Made by a program: the position numbers and the translations under genes. From Pedobacter frigiditerrae (lineage in GTDB: Bacteria > Bacteroidota > Bacteroidia > Sphingobacteriales > Sphingobacteriaceae), in the NCBI RefSeq assembly GCF_004331645.1, contig NZ_SJSK01000001.1:620001-684000 (forward strand): 64,000 nucleotides of DNA, read 5' to 3'. The notes beneath the pieces were generated by a model. The model was not told the DNA's origin, ran no database searches, and saw nothing but the letters and a program-made list of their open reading frames with translations. Shown piece by piece: positions 24,019 through 31,944 of the stretch; the stretch's first letter is position 1; each line of letters begins with the position of its first letter.

Positions 24019-26916
24019 GTGTTTCTTTCAAAACCAAAGGCTCTCGTTACCCAATTTTATGATTGGGAAATTCGAGGGCGTGGCTGGATGCGTGCGCCCG
24101 AGGCTGTAGAGCTTGAACCGCCGTTTTATCCATTCTTTGAGCATTATGTGCCCGAAGCCTATATTGATGACGGCAAACGCCCGACAATACTTAGCACGTT
24201 TGCGGACTTGTTCAGAAAAAACACCACACCAAAAGGCTATGAATACAAACCGCCCGAGTATGACGTATTTCCATTTATAGATGATGTTTCTTTAGTAACG
24301 TTCAGCATCGTGTTTCCGAAGCACCACAAACTGCGTTCGGAAAGCATGGAGCATCTGTTACTGATGATTTCAAAAAGCACATACCCGACAAGCTTCGAAG
24401 TTATAGCAACAGCCGAATATATCAAAACACAGCTTGTTTGCAGGGCTGGTGATAAGTTTTATATCTACGGACAGATAAAGGCATTGTTCCCTGAATGCAT
24501 TGTGCAGGAGCAACCGCCTGAAAGCCTTACAGAACCCGACAAACTACTAAACATAGTTGAGTACGCGCTGAAAGAAGAGTTTATGCGACCGCTCGCAACC
24601 CCAAAGGGTTATGACCACGACCCGCTTCTAAGCTTCTATGCCGTGTTGGAACAGTTGCAGCATGAAGAGAGGGTTGTATTGCAAATACTCTTTTCAGGGC
24701 TTGTGAATGACTGGTCTAAAAGCATTATCAATGCCGTGTCAGACGGACACAACACTTCGTTTTTCATCGATGCGCCCGAGATGCCCAACTTGGCAAAGGA
24801 GAAGCTCACGCAACCGTTGTTTGCCGTGGCCATTCGGGTCGCCGTGCAAGACTATCACTATGACAATATTAATAGAGTGCAAGCACTATTAAATACCGCT
24901 TTGTGTACCGCCAGTGCATCAAATCATAATAGTTTAAAAGCCTTTGAGGATGCGGAGCTTGAAGACCTGTTGGATGACTTTGAGCTACGGCAAACGCACC
25001 GTTTCGGAATGCTTTTAAACATTAAAGAACTTGCAACCTTTGCCCATTTTCCAACGGGAATACATTCACATAAATTAGTACGGGATGCGAAGAAAACCAA
25101 AGGCGCACCGCTTTCGGTTGTCGGGCATCAATATCAATTGGGAGTAAACATTCATCAAGGGAAAGAAGTTGCCGTTGGCATCAGTCCCGAACAACGGCTT
25201 CGCCACCTGCACATCATAGGCGCAACAGGCACACGCAAGTCGAGCATGCTTCTGCACCTTATCAATCAAGACATTGCAAACGGAAACGGCTGTGCAATCT
25301 TAGACCCTCACGGAGATTTGATAGAAAACATACTGCCGTTTATTCCTAAAGAGCGAATAAAAGATGTTGTACTGATAGACCCCAACGACAGGGAGCATCC
25401 CGTGGCATTCAACATCTTGTCCGCACATTCGGAAGTGGAGAAAGAGGTATTGGCAAGCGATTTGGTGGCGCTCTTTAAACGCTTTAGCACTAGTTGGGGC
25501 GACCAGATGAACAGCGTTTTTGCCAACGCAATCATCGCATTTTTGGACAACACCAAAGGCGGCACATTGTTAGACCTGCGCCGTTTCCTACTTGAAAAAG
25601 ACTTTAGGGAACAAATACTTTCGACCGTTACAGACCCCGACATTGTCTATTATTGGCGCAAGGAATTTCCTCTTTTAAAAGGTGGTTCTATCGCTCCGAT
25701 ACTTACAAGGCTTGATACCTTCCTGCGCCCGAAACTAATTCGCAACATGGTGTCGCAAAAGAAAAGTTTGAACTTTCAGGCGTTGATGGACAGCAATAAA
25801 ATCATTCTCGTGAAATTAAGCGAGGGCATGATAGGAGCAGAAAATAGTTTTCTTATGGGTGCATTTATCGTGTCCAAAATTCAGCAGTCCGCAATGGCAA
25901 GGCAAGCGCAAGAAAGTGCTGAACGCACACCGTTCTACTTATACATAGACGAATTTCAGCACTTCATCACGCCCTCTATGGCAAACATGCTGAGCGGTGT
26001 CCGTAAATACGGTTTAGGCTTAATTTTGGCGCATCAGGACATGGCACAGGTTGCGAAATACGACAATGAACTTGCTGGCGCATTGCTTTCCAATGCCGGC
26101 ACAAGGGTATGTTTCAGACTGGGCGATACCGATGCCAAGAGGCTGGCCGAAGGCTTCGCATCATTCGGAGCGGACGACCTGCAAAACCTTTCCCCAGGAG
26201 AAGCGATTGCCCGAGTGAACAGAAGCGAGGATGACTTTTCACTGATTGCTTCCTCATTGCGTGCAACAGATGACAAAGGATTTGCGGATGAAATCATTGC
26301 GCATTCAAGAACAACCTACGGCGCTACTATTCCCAAAGAAGAACCAACATTTGACGAGCCGAAAGTTACGCAGTCCGAACCCATTGTTGAAGACACCCAA
26401 GAACAACCTACTAGGCAAGAAGAAATTCCAGTGCCGTCAAAAGCGCCTAGTCAGCACCGCTATCATCAAGTTTTGATAAAGAAAATGGCGGAAGCCAACG
26501 GATACAGGGCAACGATTGAAGCCCCCACGCCTGACGGAAAAGGACGGGTTGACGTGTTGCTTGAAAAAGACGGAAAAATAATTGCCGTGGAAATATCCAA
26601 ATCAACGGAAGCGACGTGGGAGGTGCATAACATTGAAAAGTGCCTGCAAGCCAATTACACAAAAATATTTGCCTGCATCGATAACACAAGTACACGAAAA
26701 GCGGTTATTCAATCCCTAAATCCAATACCGCATAATGTGCAAGTCGATACCGTTGAAAGCTTGCTAGTATTTCTGCAAACAGTATCGAAAGAGAAGGAAG
26801 AAAAGCGCGTGAAGGGCTATCGAGTGAATGTGCAACACAGAACGCTCACGACCGATGAACAGAATACGAAGCGAGCGATTATAGAAAGCATCGTAAAGAG
26901 TGGGAAGAAAAAATAA
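24019..26916 (+). CDS. VirD4/HerA-like ATPase fused to PD-(D/E)xK nuclease-like domain
   Basis: 965 residues from GTG. Residues 1-370 are an uncharacterised N-terminal domain. Residues about 375-760 are the FtsK/HerA/VirD4 ATPase: IDPH-type motif (ILDPHGDLIENILPF), Walker B (FYLYIDEFQHF) and RKYGLGLILAHQDMAQV. The P-loop reads IGATGTRKSSM: residue 406 is Arg where Gly is expected. After a Glu/Pro linker, residues about 815-930 (TPDGKGRVDVLLEKDGKIIAVEIS) look like a PD-(D/E)xK restriction-endonuclease fold (VDV then VEIS). The likely role is DNA transfer or processing with the short paralogue at 19888. Confidence 0.85.
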   Translation: MFLSKPKALVTQFYDWEIRGRGWMRAPEAVELEPPFYPFFEHYVPEAYIDDGKRPTILSTFADLFRKNTTPKGYEYKPPEYDVFPFIDDVSLVTFSIVFPKHHKLRSESMEHLLLMISKSTYPTSFEVIATAEYIKTQLVCRAGDKFYIYGQIKALFPECIVQEQPPESLTEPDKLLNIVEYALKEEFMRPLATPKGYDHDPLLSFYAVLEQLQHEERVVLQILFSGLVNDWSKSIINAVSDGHNTSFFIDAPEMPNLAKEKLTQPLFAVAIRVAVQDYHYDNINRVQALLNTALCTASASNHNSLKAFEDAELEDLLDDFELRQTHRFGMLLNIKELATFAHFPTGIHSHKLVRDAKKTKGAPLSVVGHQYQLGVNIHQGKEVAVGISPEQRLRHLHIIGATGTRKSSMLLHLINQDIANGNGCAILDPHGDLIENILPFIPKERIKDVVLIDPNDREHPVAFNILSAHSEVEKEVLASDLVALFKRFSTSWGDQMNSVFANAIIAFLDNTKGGTLLDLRRFLLEKDFREQILSTVTDPDIVYYWRKEFPLLKGGSIAPILTRLDTFLRPKLIRNMVSQKKSLNFQALMDSNKIILVKLSEGMIGAENSFLMGAFIVSKIQQSAMARQAQESAERTPFYLYIDEFQHFITPSMANMLSGVRKYGLGLILAHQDMAQVAKYDNELAGALLSNAGTRVCFRLGDTDAKRLAEGFASFGADDLQNLSPGEAIARVNRSEDDFSLIASSLRATDDKGFADEIIAHSRTTYGATIPKEEPTFDEPKVTQSEPIVEDTQEQPTRQEEIPVPSKAPSQHRYHQVLIKKMAEANGYRATIEAPTPDGKGRVDVLLEKDGKIIAVEISKSTEATWEVHNIEKCLQANYTKIFACIDNTSTRKAVIQSLNPIPHNVQVDTVESLLVFLQTVSKEKEEKRVKGYRVNVQHRTLTTDEQNTKRAIIESIVKSGKKK

Positions 26917-26973
26917 TTTTGAAGTATTTTTATATATTAGATAACCAGTTACAAATCAAACGTTAACAAATCT

Positions 26974-27231
26974 ATGGGTGAAAACAACCAAGTACGCTCC
27001 GCCGTCTCAAAAATTCTAGAGGAAGCAAAGGCTCCGAATGTTTCCGAAAACACTCTCGAACAAATCGTGAAAGCATTATATGAGATAAAAGACCCAAATG
27101 CTGTTGACGTCATCTTACGGGTAGCTCCGTTCTTAGGCCTTACCTTCATAACTCTAAAAAACTCAGTCGATTTTGGGGAAGCAGATTATTGGATGAAACA
27201 GCTAATCGAAATACTTAAAAAAAGAAAGTGA
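26974..27231 (+). CDS. Small helical protein
   Basis: 85 residues, helical (AVSKILEEAKAPNVSENTLEQ, then a hydrophobic VDVILRVAPFLGLTFITLKN segment that could be a membrane helix, and a basic end). The TGA overlaps the ATG of the next gene by one base (TGATG), giving an operon of two. No family is recognised. Confidence 0.65.
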   Translation: MGENNQVRSAVSKILEEAKAPNVSENTLEQIVKALYEIKDPNAVDVILRVAPFLGLTFITLKNSVDFGEADYWMKQLIEILKKRK

Positions 27232-28523
27232 TGCTAGAAGAGGTTGAACTGAAGATTAAAGACGCCTGTGACACATTTACACTCGCAGTCAGGGCGTTGA
27301 GCATTAGGTTCGCTGATGAAAGCATTGACCTAAAACACAACCAAAACCAAATTGCCGAGCTAATAAAATCTCATGCAGATACCGCAAGTTTGATTAATAA
27401 TGCCATTATCACTTTAAACGATGAATATAATCTCTTTGAGGATGATAATGTTTGTAATAATTTCACTGCAACCATAGTAAGTTTTCTGCAGCCATCTTTT
27501 GGCTTCCTAGACCTCATCAAGATATTCAATGAAAAGACCGGGCAAAATGTTGCATTATCAATCGGTCTTTTCACGATTATTCAAAATTTCATAAATACCT
27601 TTTCATCTTCAGAAAAGATAAAAGAATACAAGAAACAATTCGCAGACAGAGGCATAGACATAAATGGTTTTAACTCAAAAATTCAACGTCCAATGGCACA
27701 AGAAAACAGAAAGAATATAATAAGCATCGTAATTGGGACAGTAGTAACCGCTGTAGTTATAGCCGTTTACTTTTTCACGCCCGATAAAACTCAATCGGAG
27801 GGTTTCAGTACCGTTCTGAGAATTTTACTAGCATTAGGGGTTGCGGGACTTTCTGCGGGAATAATCGGGTCATTAACCATTAAGACTACTCATACTTTGG
27901 GGCTTTCTGCCACAGGCGGCATGGCTATTTTTGTTTTGATATATTTTTATAATCCAGTAGGACACAATAGGGAAAATTTCAACACCACCGTCTTCTTAAA
28001 AGATAATAAGAACGAAAACATTTATTCTGATGAGCTAGGCTTAAAGCTGAAGCTAAATGACGACTACATAGCAGGCAATATGCTTACCAGCAATATGGGC
28101 TATTTATTCAAGACTATTTCAGAAACCTTTAAATCTAAACCTGTGGAATTATACCTAAAAAGTGATAAATGGGTATTTAAGAACCTTACCAAAACCACTA
28201 CAGTAACGCTGGAAGAAAATAGTCTTTCTGTTCCAGTGGTAAGAGACAGCACCTCGTTAATAATAACTGGGAACGTCGGCAGCGCTGACGAACCCCTTGC
28301 AAATGTTAAAATATTGGTTGATGAATTTCCAGAAATAACCGCGAAGTCTGATGAAAGCGGCAATTTTTCAATAACCTTACCAAAAGATTTTTTCGGAGAT
28401 GAGGTCAAAATTCACTTTTCACTTCCAAATTATATAAATAAGCAGGAACTTTTTAAGATTAATAAATTCCAACGAATTATCCTTGCCCCAAAAGAAAAAG
28501 TGTTATTGCCCACCTACGGTTAA
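27231..28523 (+). CDS. Membrane protein with C-terminal carboxypeptidase-regulatory-like domain
   Basis: 430 residues from the ATG that overlaps the preceding stop; a GTG one codon earlier is possible. It has a helical N-terminal part with one weak hydrophobic stretch (about 108-125), three clear transmembrane helices between about 162 and 235, and a periplasmic or cytoplasmic C-terminal part. Within that, LIITGNVGSADEPLANVKIL and DESGNFSITLPKDF form an Ig-like CarboxypepD_reg fold. The function is unknown. It pairs with the small gene upstream and may be cargo or part of a transfer apparatus. Confidence 0.7.
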   Translation: MLEEVELKIKDACDTFTLAVRALSIRFADESIDLKHNQNQIAELIKSHADTASLINNAIITLNDEYNLFEDDNVCNNFTATIVSFLQPSFGFLDLIKIFNEKTGQNVALSIGLFTIIQNFINTFSSSEKIKEYKKQFADRGIDINGFNSKIQRPMAQENRKNIISIVIGTVVTAVVIAVYFFTPDKTQSEGFSTVLRILLALGVAGLSAGIIGSLTIKTTHTLGLSATGGMAIFVLIYFYNPVGHNRENFNTTVFLKDNKNENIYSDELGLKLKLNDDYIAGNMLTSNMGYLFKTISETFKSKPVELYLKSDKWVFKNLTKTTTVTLEENSLSVPVVRDSTSLIITGNVGSADEPLANVKILVDEFPEITAKSDESGNFSITLPKDFFGDEVKIHFSLPNYINKQELFKINKFQRIILAPKEKVLLPTYG

Positions 28524-28701
28524 GGCTTATCTTACAATTATCACTACCTAATTTTTAACGGTACATTACATATCCGTCTTGGGCAATGATGAAAACATAA
28601 TCTTACTTTTAATAAATCTTGAATAGCGGAAAGAAGAGATAACACACAAGCTACAATACGGCGCACTGTCGTAGTAACAAGGGCGTAAGTATCATTACAG
28701 A

Positions 28702-28899
28702 TTAATTATCTTGGGCTTTTGCCTCTTGGCGCATAAGTTCTTTTGACTTCAAATATCCGTCAAGACCCATCATAAAGCAAGCGCAAAGCGCAATTACGCA
28801 ACAAATCTTATTGAAAAGATTTGCCCTGTCCCAAGTATGAACAATGTAGCTCCCATACACACCAAAGATTATAACTAGACCAAGTTGAACCAATATCAT
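28702..28899 (-). CDS. Small two-helix membrane protein
   Basis: 65 residues with two hydrophobic helices (about 3-20 and 31-47), short cytoplasmic ends and a polar C-terminus (KELMRQEAKAQDN). ATG start. It is alone on the minus strand inside the gap 28524-29042; the rest of that gap shows only an inverted repeat (GGGTAAA 29000-29006 / TTTACCC 29020-29026) just before the zinc-ribbon gene. Confidence 0.45.
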   Translation of the reverse strand: MILVQLGLVIIFGVYGSYIVHTWDRANLFNKICCVIALCACFMMGLDGYLKSKELMRQEAKAQDN

Positions 28900-29042
28900 T
28901 TGACGAATTTAAAAATAAAGTTGGAAATTGAGAGTATTCTTACAGCGATATAGTGCGTTCTATCTTCATAATTTCTTCACACGAAAATGCATTTCTTTTG
29001 GGTAAATTGCAACAAGAATTTTACCCGTAACCCCTCTCAACA

Positions 29043-29216
29043 ATGCCTCTAGAACCCACACCTTCCGACACTGGACGTGAAAAAGTCAATTGTCCCAACT
29101 GCAAACAGACAACAGTCCAAAGAATCCCTCGACCGACACTTTTCAAGATACTTATGTGGTGGAGTTCGTTGCGACGGTTCAAGTGCTACAACTGTTACAA
29201 CAGCTTTTATGCGTAG
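29043..29216 (+). CDS. 57-aa zinc-ribbon protein
   Basis: 57 codons from ATG. Two CxxC pairs (VNCPNCKQT at 17-20 and FKCYNCYNSF at 48-51) separated by a basic, tryptophan-containing segment form a small treble-clef or zinc-ribbon unit. The start lies 17 bp after the 7-bp inverted repeat GGGTAAA/TTTACCC. It ends 2 bp from the stop of the convergent XRE gene. It may bind nucleic acid; no family name can be given. Confidence 0.65.
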   Translation: MPLEPTPSDTGREKVNCPNCKQTTVQRIPRPTLFKILMWWSSLRRFKCYNCYNSFYA

Positions 29217-29218
29217 GA

Positions 29219-29569
29219 CTATTTTTTCATCATACTATCGAGCAACTTAACAAGCCTCGCAATTTCCTCGTCTTTAGATTTAATGATTTGCTCGTACAGT
29301 TCCTTTTGTCCAACTACCAAAGTCTCAATGTTGCCAAAAAGAGTTCCTTGATTTTGCTCGAAGTTGATAACGGCAGGCACTTGTCCCATGATATCCATTG
29401 GACTAACCTCTAGCACCTCGGCAAGCTTCTCCATCATTTCGGCAGAAATCTTGATTTGGTTGTTCTCATACTTAGAGTAAGTATTTTGAGCGATACCCAG
29501 CCTGTTTGCAACGTTCTCTTGCGACAATCCGCGCAGTTCACGCACTAGTCTTAATTTCATGCCATACAT
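29219..29569 (-). CDS. XRE-family regulator with coiled-coil tail
   Basis: 116 residues (113 if the second ATG is used, MKLRLV). The HTH is LVRELRGLSQENVANRLGIA, QNTYSKYENNQIKISAEMME and KLAEVLEVSPMDIM. The C-terminus (residues 80-116) is a charged heptad-type helix likely to dimerise. The gene is divergent from the PEGA lipoprotein gene and convergent with the zinc-ribbon gene. Confidence 0.85.
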   Translation of the reverse strand: MYGMKLRLVRELRGLSQENVANRLGIAQNTYSKYENNQIKISAEMMEKLAEVLEVSPMDIMGQVPAVINFEQNQGTLFGNIETLVVGQKELYEQIIKSKDEEIARLVKLLDSMMKK

Positions 29570-29679
29570 AACCCAAATATATTAAAAGTTATCATTAGTA
29601 CGAATAAAGTATCATCATGGGTGGTAGGTTTTAAAATGAAAGTTCTTGAGTTTTACACCGTAACCAAACCCCAAACTTT

Positions 29680-30051
29680 ATGAAAAAATTCATTACCTAT
29701 CTTATCGTGGCGTGCGCCATCGGCACATTATCAAGTTGCGCAACAATCCTTACCAAAACCACACAAACCGTGAAAGTCATTTCAGACCCGCCGAATGCGG
29801 ACGTTGAAGTAAACGGTGTAGCGAAAGGCAAAACGCCTGTTGATGTAACCCTTAAAAAAGGTTTTACAGGAGAGCAAATCGTAGTGAAAAAAAGCGGTTA
29901 TCAAACCGCCACCATAGCGCCAAAAACCGTGTTCAATCCAGTTGCCGTGCTGAATATGCTCGGAATGCTGGGGTGGGCAGTCGATGCCGCAACTGGAGCA
30001 ATGATGAAGTACGAGCACAAGAATTATGAGGTAACGCTTAAAAAACAATAA
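29680..30051 (+). CDS. PEGA-domain lipoprotein
   Basis: 123 residues with lipoprotein signal (ACAIGTLSSC). The PEGA domain is plain: VKVISDPPNADVEVNGVAKG followed by KTPVDVTLKKGFTGEQIVV and KKSGYQTATI. A hydrophobic stretch (VAVLNMLGMLGWAVDAATGA) near the end may contact the membrane. PEGA proteins are envelope or surface proteins of unclear function. A second small lipoprotein follows after 4 bp. Confidence 0.88.
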   Translation: MKKFITYLIVACAIGTLSSCATILTKTTQTVKVISDPPNADVEVNGVAKGKTPVDVTLKKGFTGEQIVVKKSGYQTATIAPKTVFNPVAVLNMLGMLGWAVDAATGAMMKYEHKNYEVTLKKQ

Positions 30052-30055
30052 GGAA

Positions 30056-30487
30056 ATGAAAGTATATATAGTAATCGCACTAATAATCTTTTCTCTTGTT
30101 TCCTGTAAGAAGGAAAATAGTTCATCTTCAGCCACGAAAGTTGAATTACTCACTAAAAAATCGTGGGTGCAAACCTCTAGCGAAATATACAATGACGGTA
30201 TAAGCAAATGGGAAACGTACAATTCATCAACTCCCCGTGTGCAATATTATTTTTTCTATGCTGATGGAACAGCGGAGCGGAAAGAGAATACAGGCGGTAC
30301 TACCTATACGGTCATCAGCAAAGGAAGTTGGAGTTTTGCCAATAACGAAAAGACGTTAAAGCACTCCTTTTTTACGGGGATGCTTGACTTGTCAATCGAC
30401 GAGCTTTCCGAGACACGGTTGCAACTTTCGGGATTTGAGACTGGCACTAATGGCGATAAGTTTAGATATACGTACGTGCATCCGTAA
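30056..30487 (+). CDS. Lipocalin-like lipoprotein
   Basis: 143 residues. Lipobox FSLVSCKKE at residue about 17, then a compact beta-strand domain (VQYYFFYADGTAERKEN, VISKGSWSFANNEKTLKHSF, RLQLSGFETG) resembling the lipocalin-like (DUF4923/lipocalin_5) lipoproteins of Bacteroidota. It is co-transcribed with the PEGA gene. The IS110 copy begins just downstream. Confidence 0.7.
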   Translation: MKVYIVIALIIFSLVSCKKENSSSSATKVELLTKKSWVQTSSEIYNDGISKWETYNSSTPRVQYYFFYADGTAERKENTGGTTYTVISKGSWSFANNEKTLKHSFFTGMLDLSIDELSETRLQLSGFETGTNGDKFRYTYVHP

Positions 30488-30504
30488 TAGTTATAAATAA
30501 TGTT

Positions 30505-30658
30505 AAAACAGTCGGGGGCATTAGGCATAGTCCAAAGTTATAGGCTTATCAAATGAGACAATCCCGCTGTTTTATAAATCAAACATAATTAAAACAGTGG
30601 GTGCTTTAGTCGTCGCTCAAAGCTTTGAGGCTTATCGGATGAATTAATTCCACTGTTT
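30505..30658 (+). ncRNA. Candidate IS110 bridge RNA (two paralogous stem-loops)
   Basis: Two similar stem-loops stand in tandem: 30505-30573 (AAAACAG closing with CTGTTTT plus CGGG/CCCG) and 30592-30658 (AAACAGTGG closing with CCACTGTTT). The closing stems differ but keep pairing. Both carry an apical CAAAG...AGGCTTATC segment at the same depth. IS110 elements encode a bridge RNA in the 5' non-coding end with target- and donor-binding loops, which this layout and length match. It is a prediction; folding and guide matches were not computed. Confidence 0.6.
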
Positions 30659-30667
30659 ATAAAAGAC

Positions 30668-30739
30668 AAACGACAGGTAGCATTATAATACATCTGAAAT
30701 CTCAGGATTTTTGCAAAGAGGAAAGACCTGTCGTTTTTT
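30668..30739 (+). terminator. Terminator-like hairpin before the transposase start
   Basis: AAACGACAGGT (30668-30678) pairs with ACCTGTCGTTT (30726-30736) around a 47-nt loop that contains a small inner hairpin (CTGA/TCAG), followed by TTTTTT (30734-30739). It ends 8 nt before the transposase ATG. It could end the non-coding RNA or hold back transposase translation. Confidence 0.5.
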
Positions 30740-30746
30740 GACAAAG

Positions 30747-31802
30747 ATGGAAGCAACAAGCAGAAAAAAGAACTACACGTATTTTATCGGAACGGACGTT
30801 TCAAGAAACAAGCTTGACCACGTAGTAATGAAAGGAACAACGGTGCTGTTCCATCGAGAAATTAAAAACAACGCCGAGGAAATAACTGCGTTTATCCAAG
30901 AGCTAAAAGCACTGACGGGCTTCACGGTTTCAAAAGCCGTGTTTGCCATGGAACATACGGGAATATACTGCAATCATCTCCTCAACTGCCTGAAACGGGT
31001 CAAGGCAAACATTGTGCTCGAAGGCGCATTGCATATCAGGAACTCGCTCGGAAACATCAGGGGCAAAAACGACAAGATTGATGCAAGGCGCATAGCCGAA
31101 TATGCGTATAAATCCCGCGACCATTTGCGACTATGGATGCCCAAACGGCAGGTACTGGTAGAGCTTGCCAACCTCTCAACCATAAGAACCCGCTTGCTCT
31201 CCCTGCAGGTCGCAATCAATGTCCCGTTAAAAGAGCAATCCACTTTTATAAAAAAGGGTGTGGCAAAAAGCAGTGTGAAGTTATGTAGTAGGAGCATAGA
31301 GGCGTTAAAAGCGGACATTGAAGAAGTTAACATAAGCATTGCAAAGCTCATTCGGGAAGATGAACGGCTTAATCAACTAATGAAAATAGTAACTTCCGTT
31401 CCTTGCATCGGACCGATAACGGCGGTTCATCTGCTCGTCTGCACGAATGAGTTCAGGGACATTAACAACCCGAAGAAATTTGCCTGTTATGCGGGAGTTG
31501 CGCCGTTTTTGAAGTCATCTGGAACGGTACTGGGAAAAGCAAGGGTTTCTCACATGGCTAATAAGAAAATGAAGTCCTTGTTGCATATATGCGCGATGGG
31601 CTCGGTTAAAAACGTGCCAGAGATGAAGGCGTACTATTTGCGTAAAACCGAAGGAGAGGGCAAACAAAAAATGCTTGTGTTGAACGCAATTCGCAATAAG
31701 CTAATTCTTAGAATTTTTGCTTGCGTTAATCAGGACAGGAGTTATCAAGCTGTGTATCTTCGCTCGCCAACAAATGAAATTAATAGTTCAAGCGAACGGT
31801 AG
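30747..31802 (+). CDS. IS110-family transposase (DEDD recombinase)
   Basis: 351 residues from the ATG at 30747; a TTG at 30711 would lie inside the hairpin. The N-terminal DEDD/RuvC-like domain shows FIGTDVSRNKLD, FAMEHTGIY and GKNDKIDARRIAEYA. The C-terminal Transposase_20 domain shows VPCIGPITAVHLL, FACYAGVAPFLKSSGTVLGK and the serine-containing RVSHMANKK region. It recombines the circular element into a target chosen by a bridge RNA. The final residues (SSSER and the stop TAG) are read from HTH-gene remnant sequence, so the natural C-terminus may be shorter or different. Confidence 0.93.
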   Translation: MEATSRKKNYTYFIGTDVSRNKLDHVVMKGTTVLFHREIKNNAEEITAFIQELKALTGFTVSKAVFAMEHTGIYCNHLLNCLKRVKANIVLEGALHIRNSLGNIRGKNDKIDARRIAEYAYKSRDHLRLWMPKRQVLVELANLSTIRTRLLSLQVAINVPLKEQSTFIKKGVAKSSVKLCSRSIEALKADIEEVNISIAKLIREDERLNQLMKIVTSVPCIGPITAVHLLVCTNEFRDINNPKKFACYAGVAPFLKSSGTVLGKARVSHMANKKMKSLLHICAMGSVKNVPEMKAYYLRKTEGEGKQKMLVLNAIRNKLILRIFACVNQDRSYQAVYLRSPTNEINSSSER

Positions 31803-31853
31803 AGGCATCAACCTTCTAGCAATCTGCCAAACGCCTTATAGCTTAATCCATTT
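31791..31853 (-). pseudogene. Remnant of an HTH gene like 34500-34940
   Basis: About 63 bases resemble the second-HTH part of the gene at 34500-34940: GLSYKAFGRLLE then, after a one-base shift, VDASTVR, against GLSYKAFGKLLGVDASTIR in the intact gene. The match stops at the transposase end on one side and fades at about 31853. The extra base and an in-frame stop make it non-functional. It suggests that a second element end of the same family once lay here. The remaining gap to 31944 shows nothing else. Confidence 0.65.
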
Positions 31854-31944
31854 TAAAAATATTTGCATGGAAAACTCTAGTTATGTTCTGTTTAAATTTT
31901 TACTATTTTACAAAGGATTGCAAGATTAGATTTATTGGTAATAA

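Larger units (their letters stand above)
30490..31790 (+). mobile_element. IS110-family insertion sequence (ends approximate)
   Basis: The unit consists of a 5' non-coding structured region (30505-30739) and a DEDD transposase gene. IS110 elements have no terminal inverted repeats, so the ends cannot be read directly. The left end must lie at or before 30505 if the hairpins belong to it, and the right end at or before 31790, where HTH-gene-like host sequence begins. Both borders are approximate. Confidence 0.75.

Noticed and set aside
29090..29413. 107-residue + strand ORF
   Set aside because: Antisense to the XRE gene and overlapping the zinc-ribbon gene in another frame; no domain.
29782..30222. 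146-residue minus-strand ORF opposite the lipoproteins
   Set aside because: It covers two clear lipoprotein genes on the other strand and has no recognisable domain.
30505..30658. Two-unit repeat as a short CRISPR array
   Set aside because: Only two imperfect units with internal pairing and no cas genes; no CRISPR array is seen anywhere in the window.
30711..30746. TTG start of the transposase ORF
   Set aside because: It would place the N-terminus inside the terminator-like hairpin; the ATG at 30747 begins the conserved protein.
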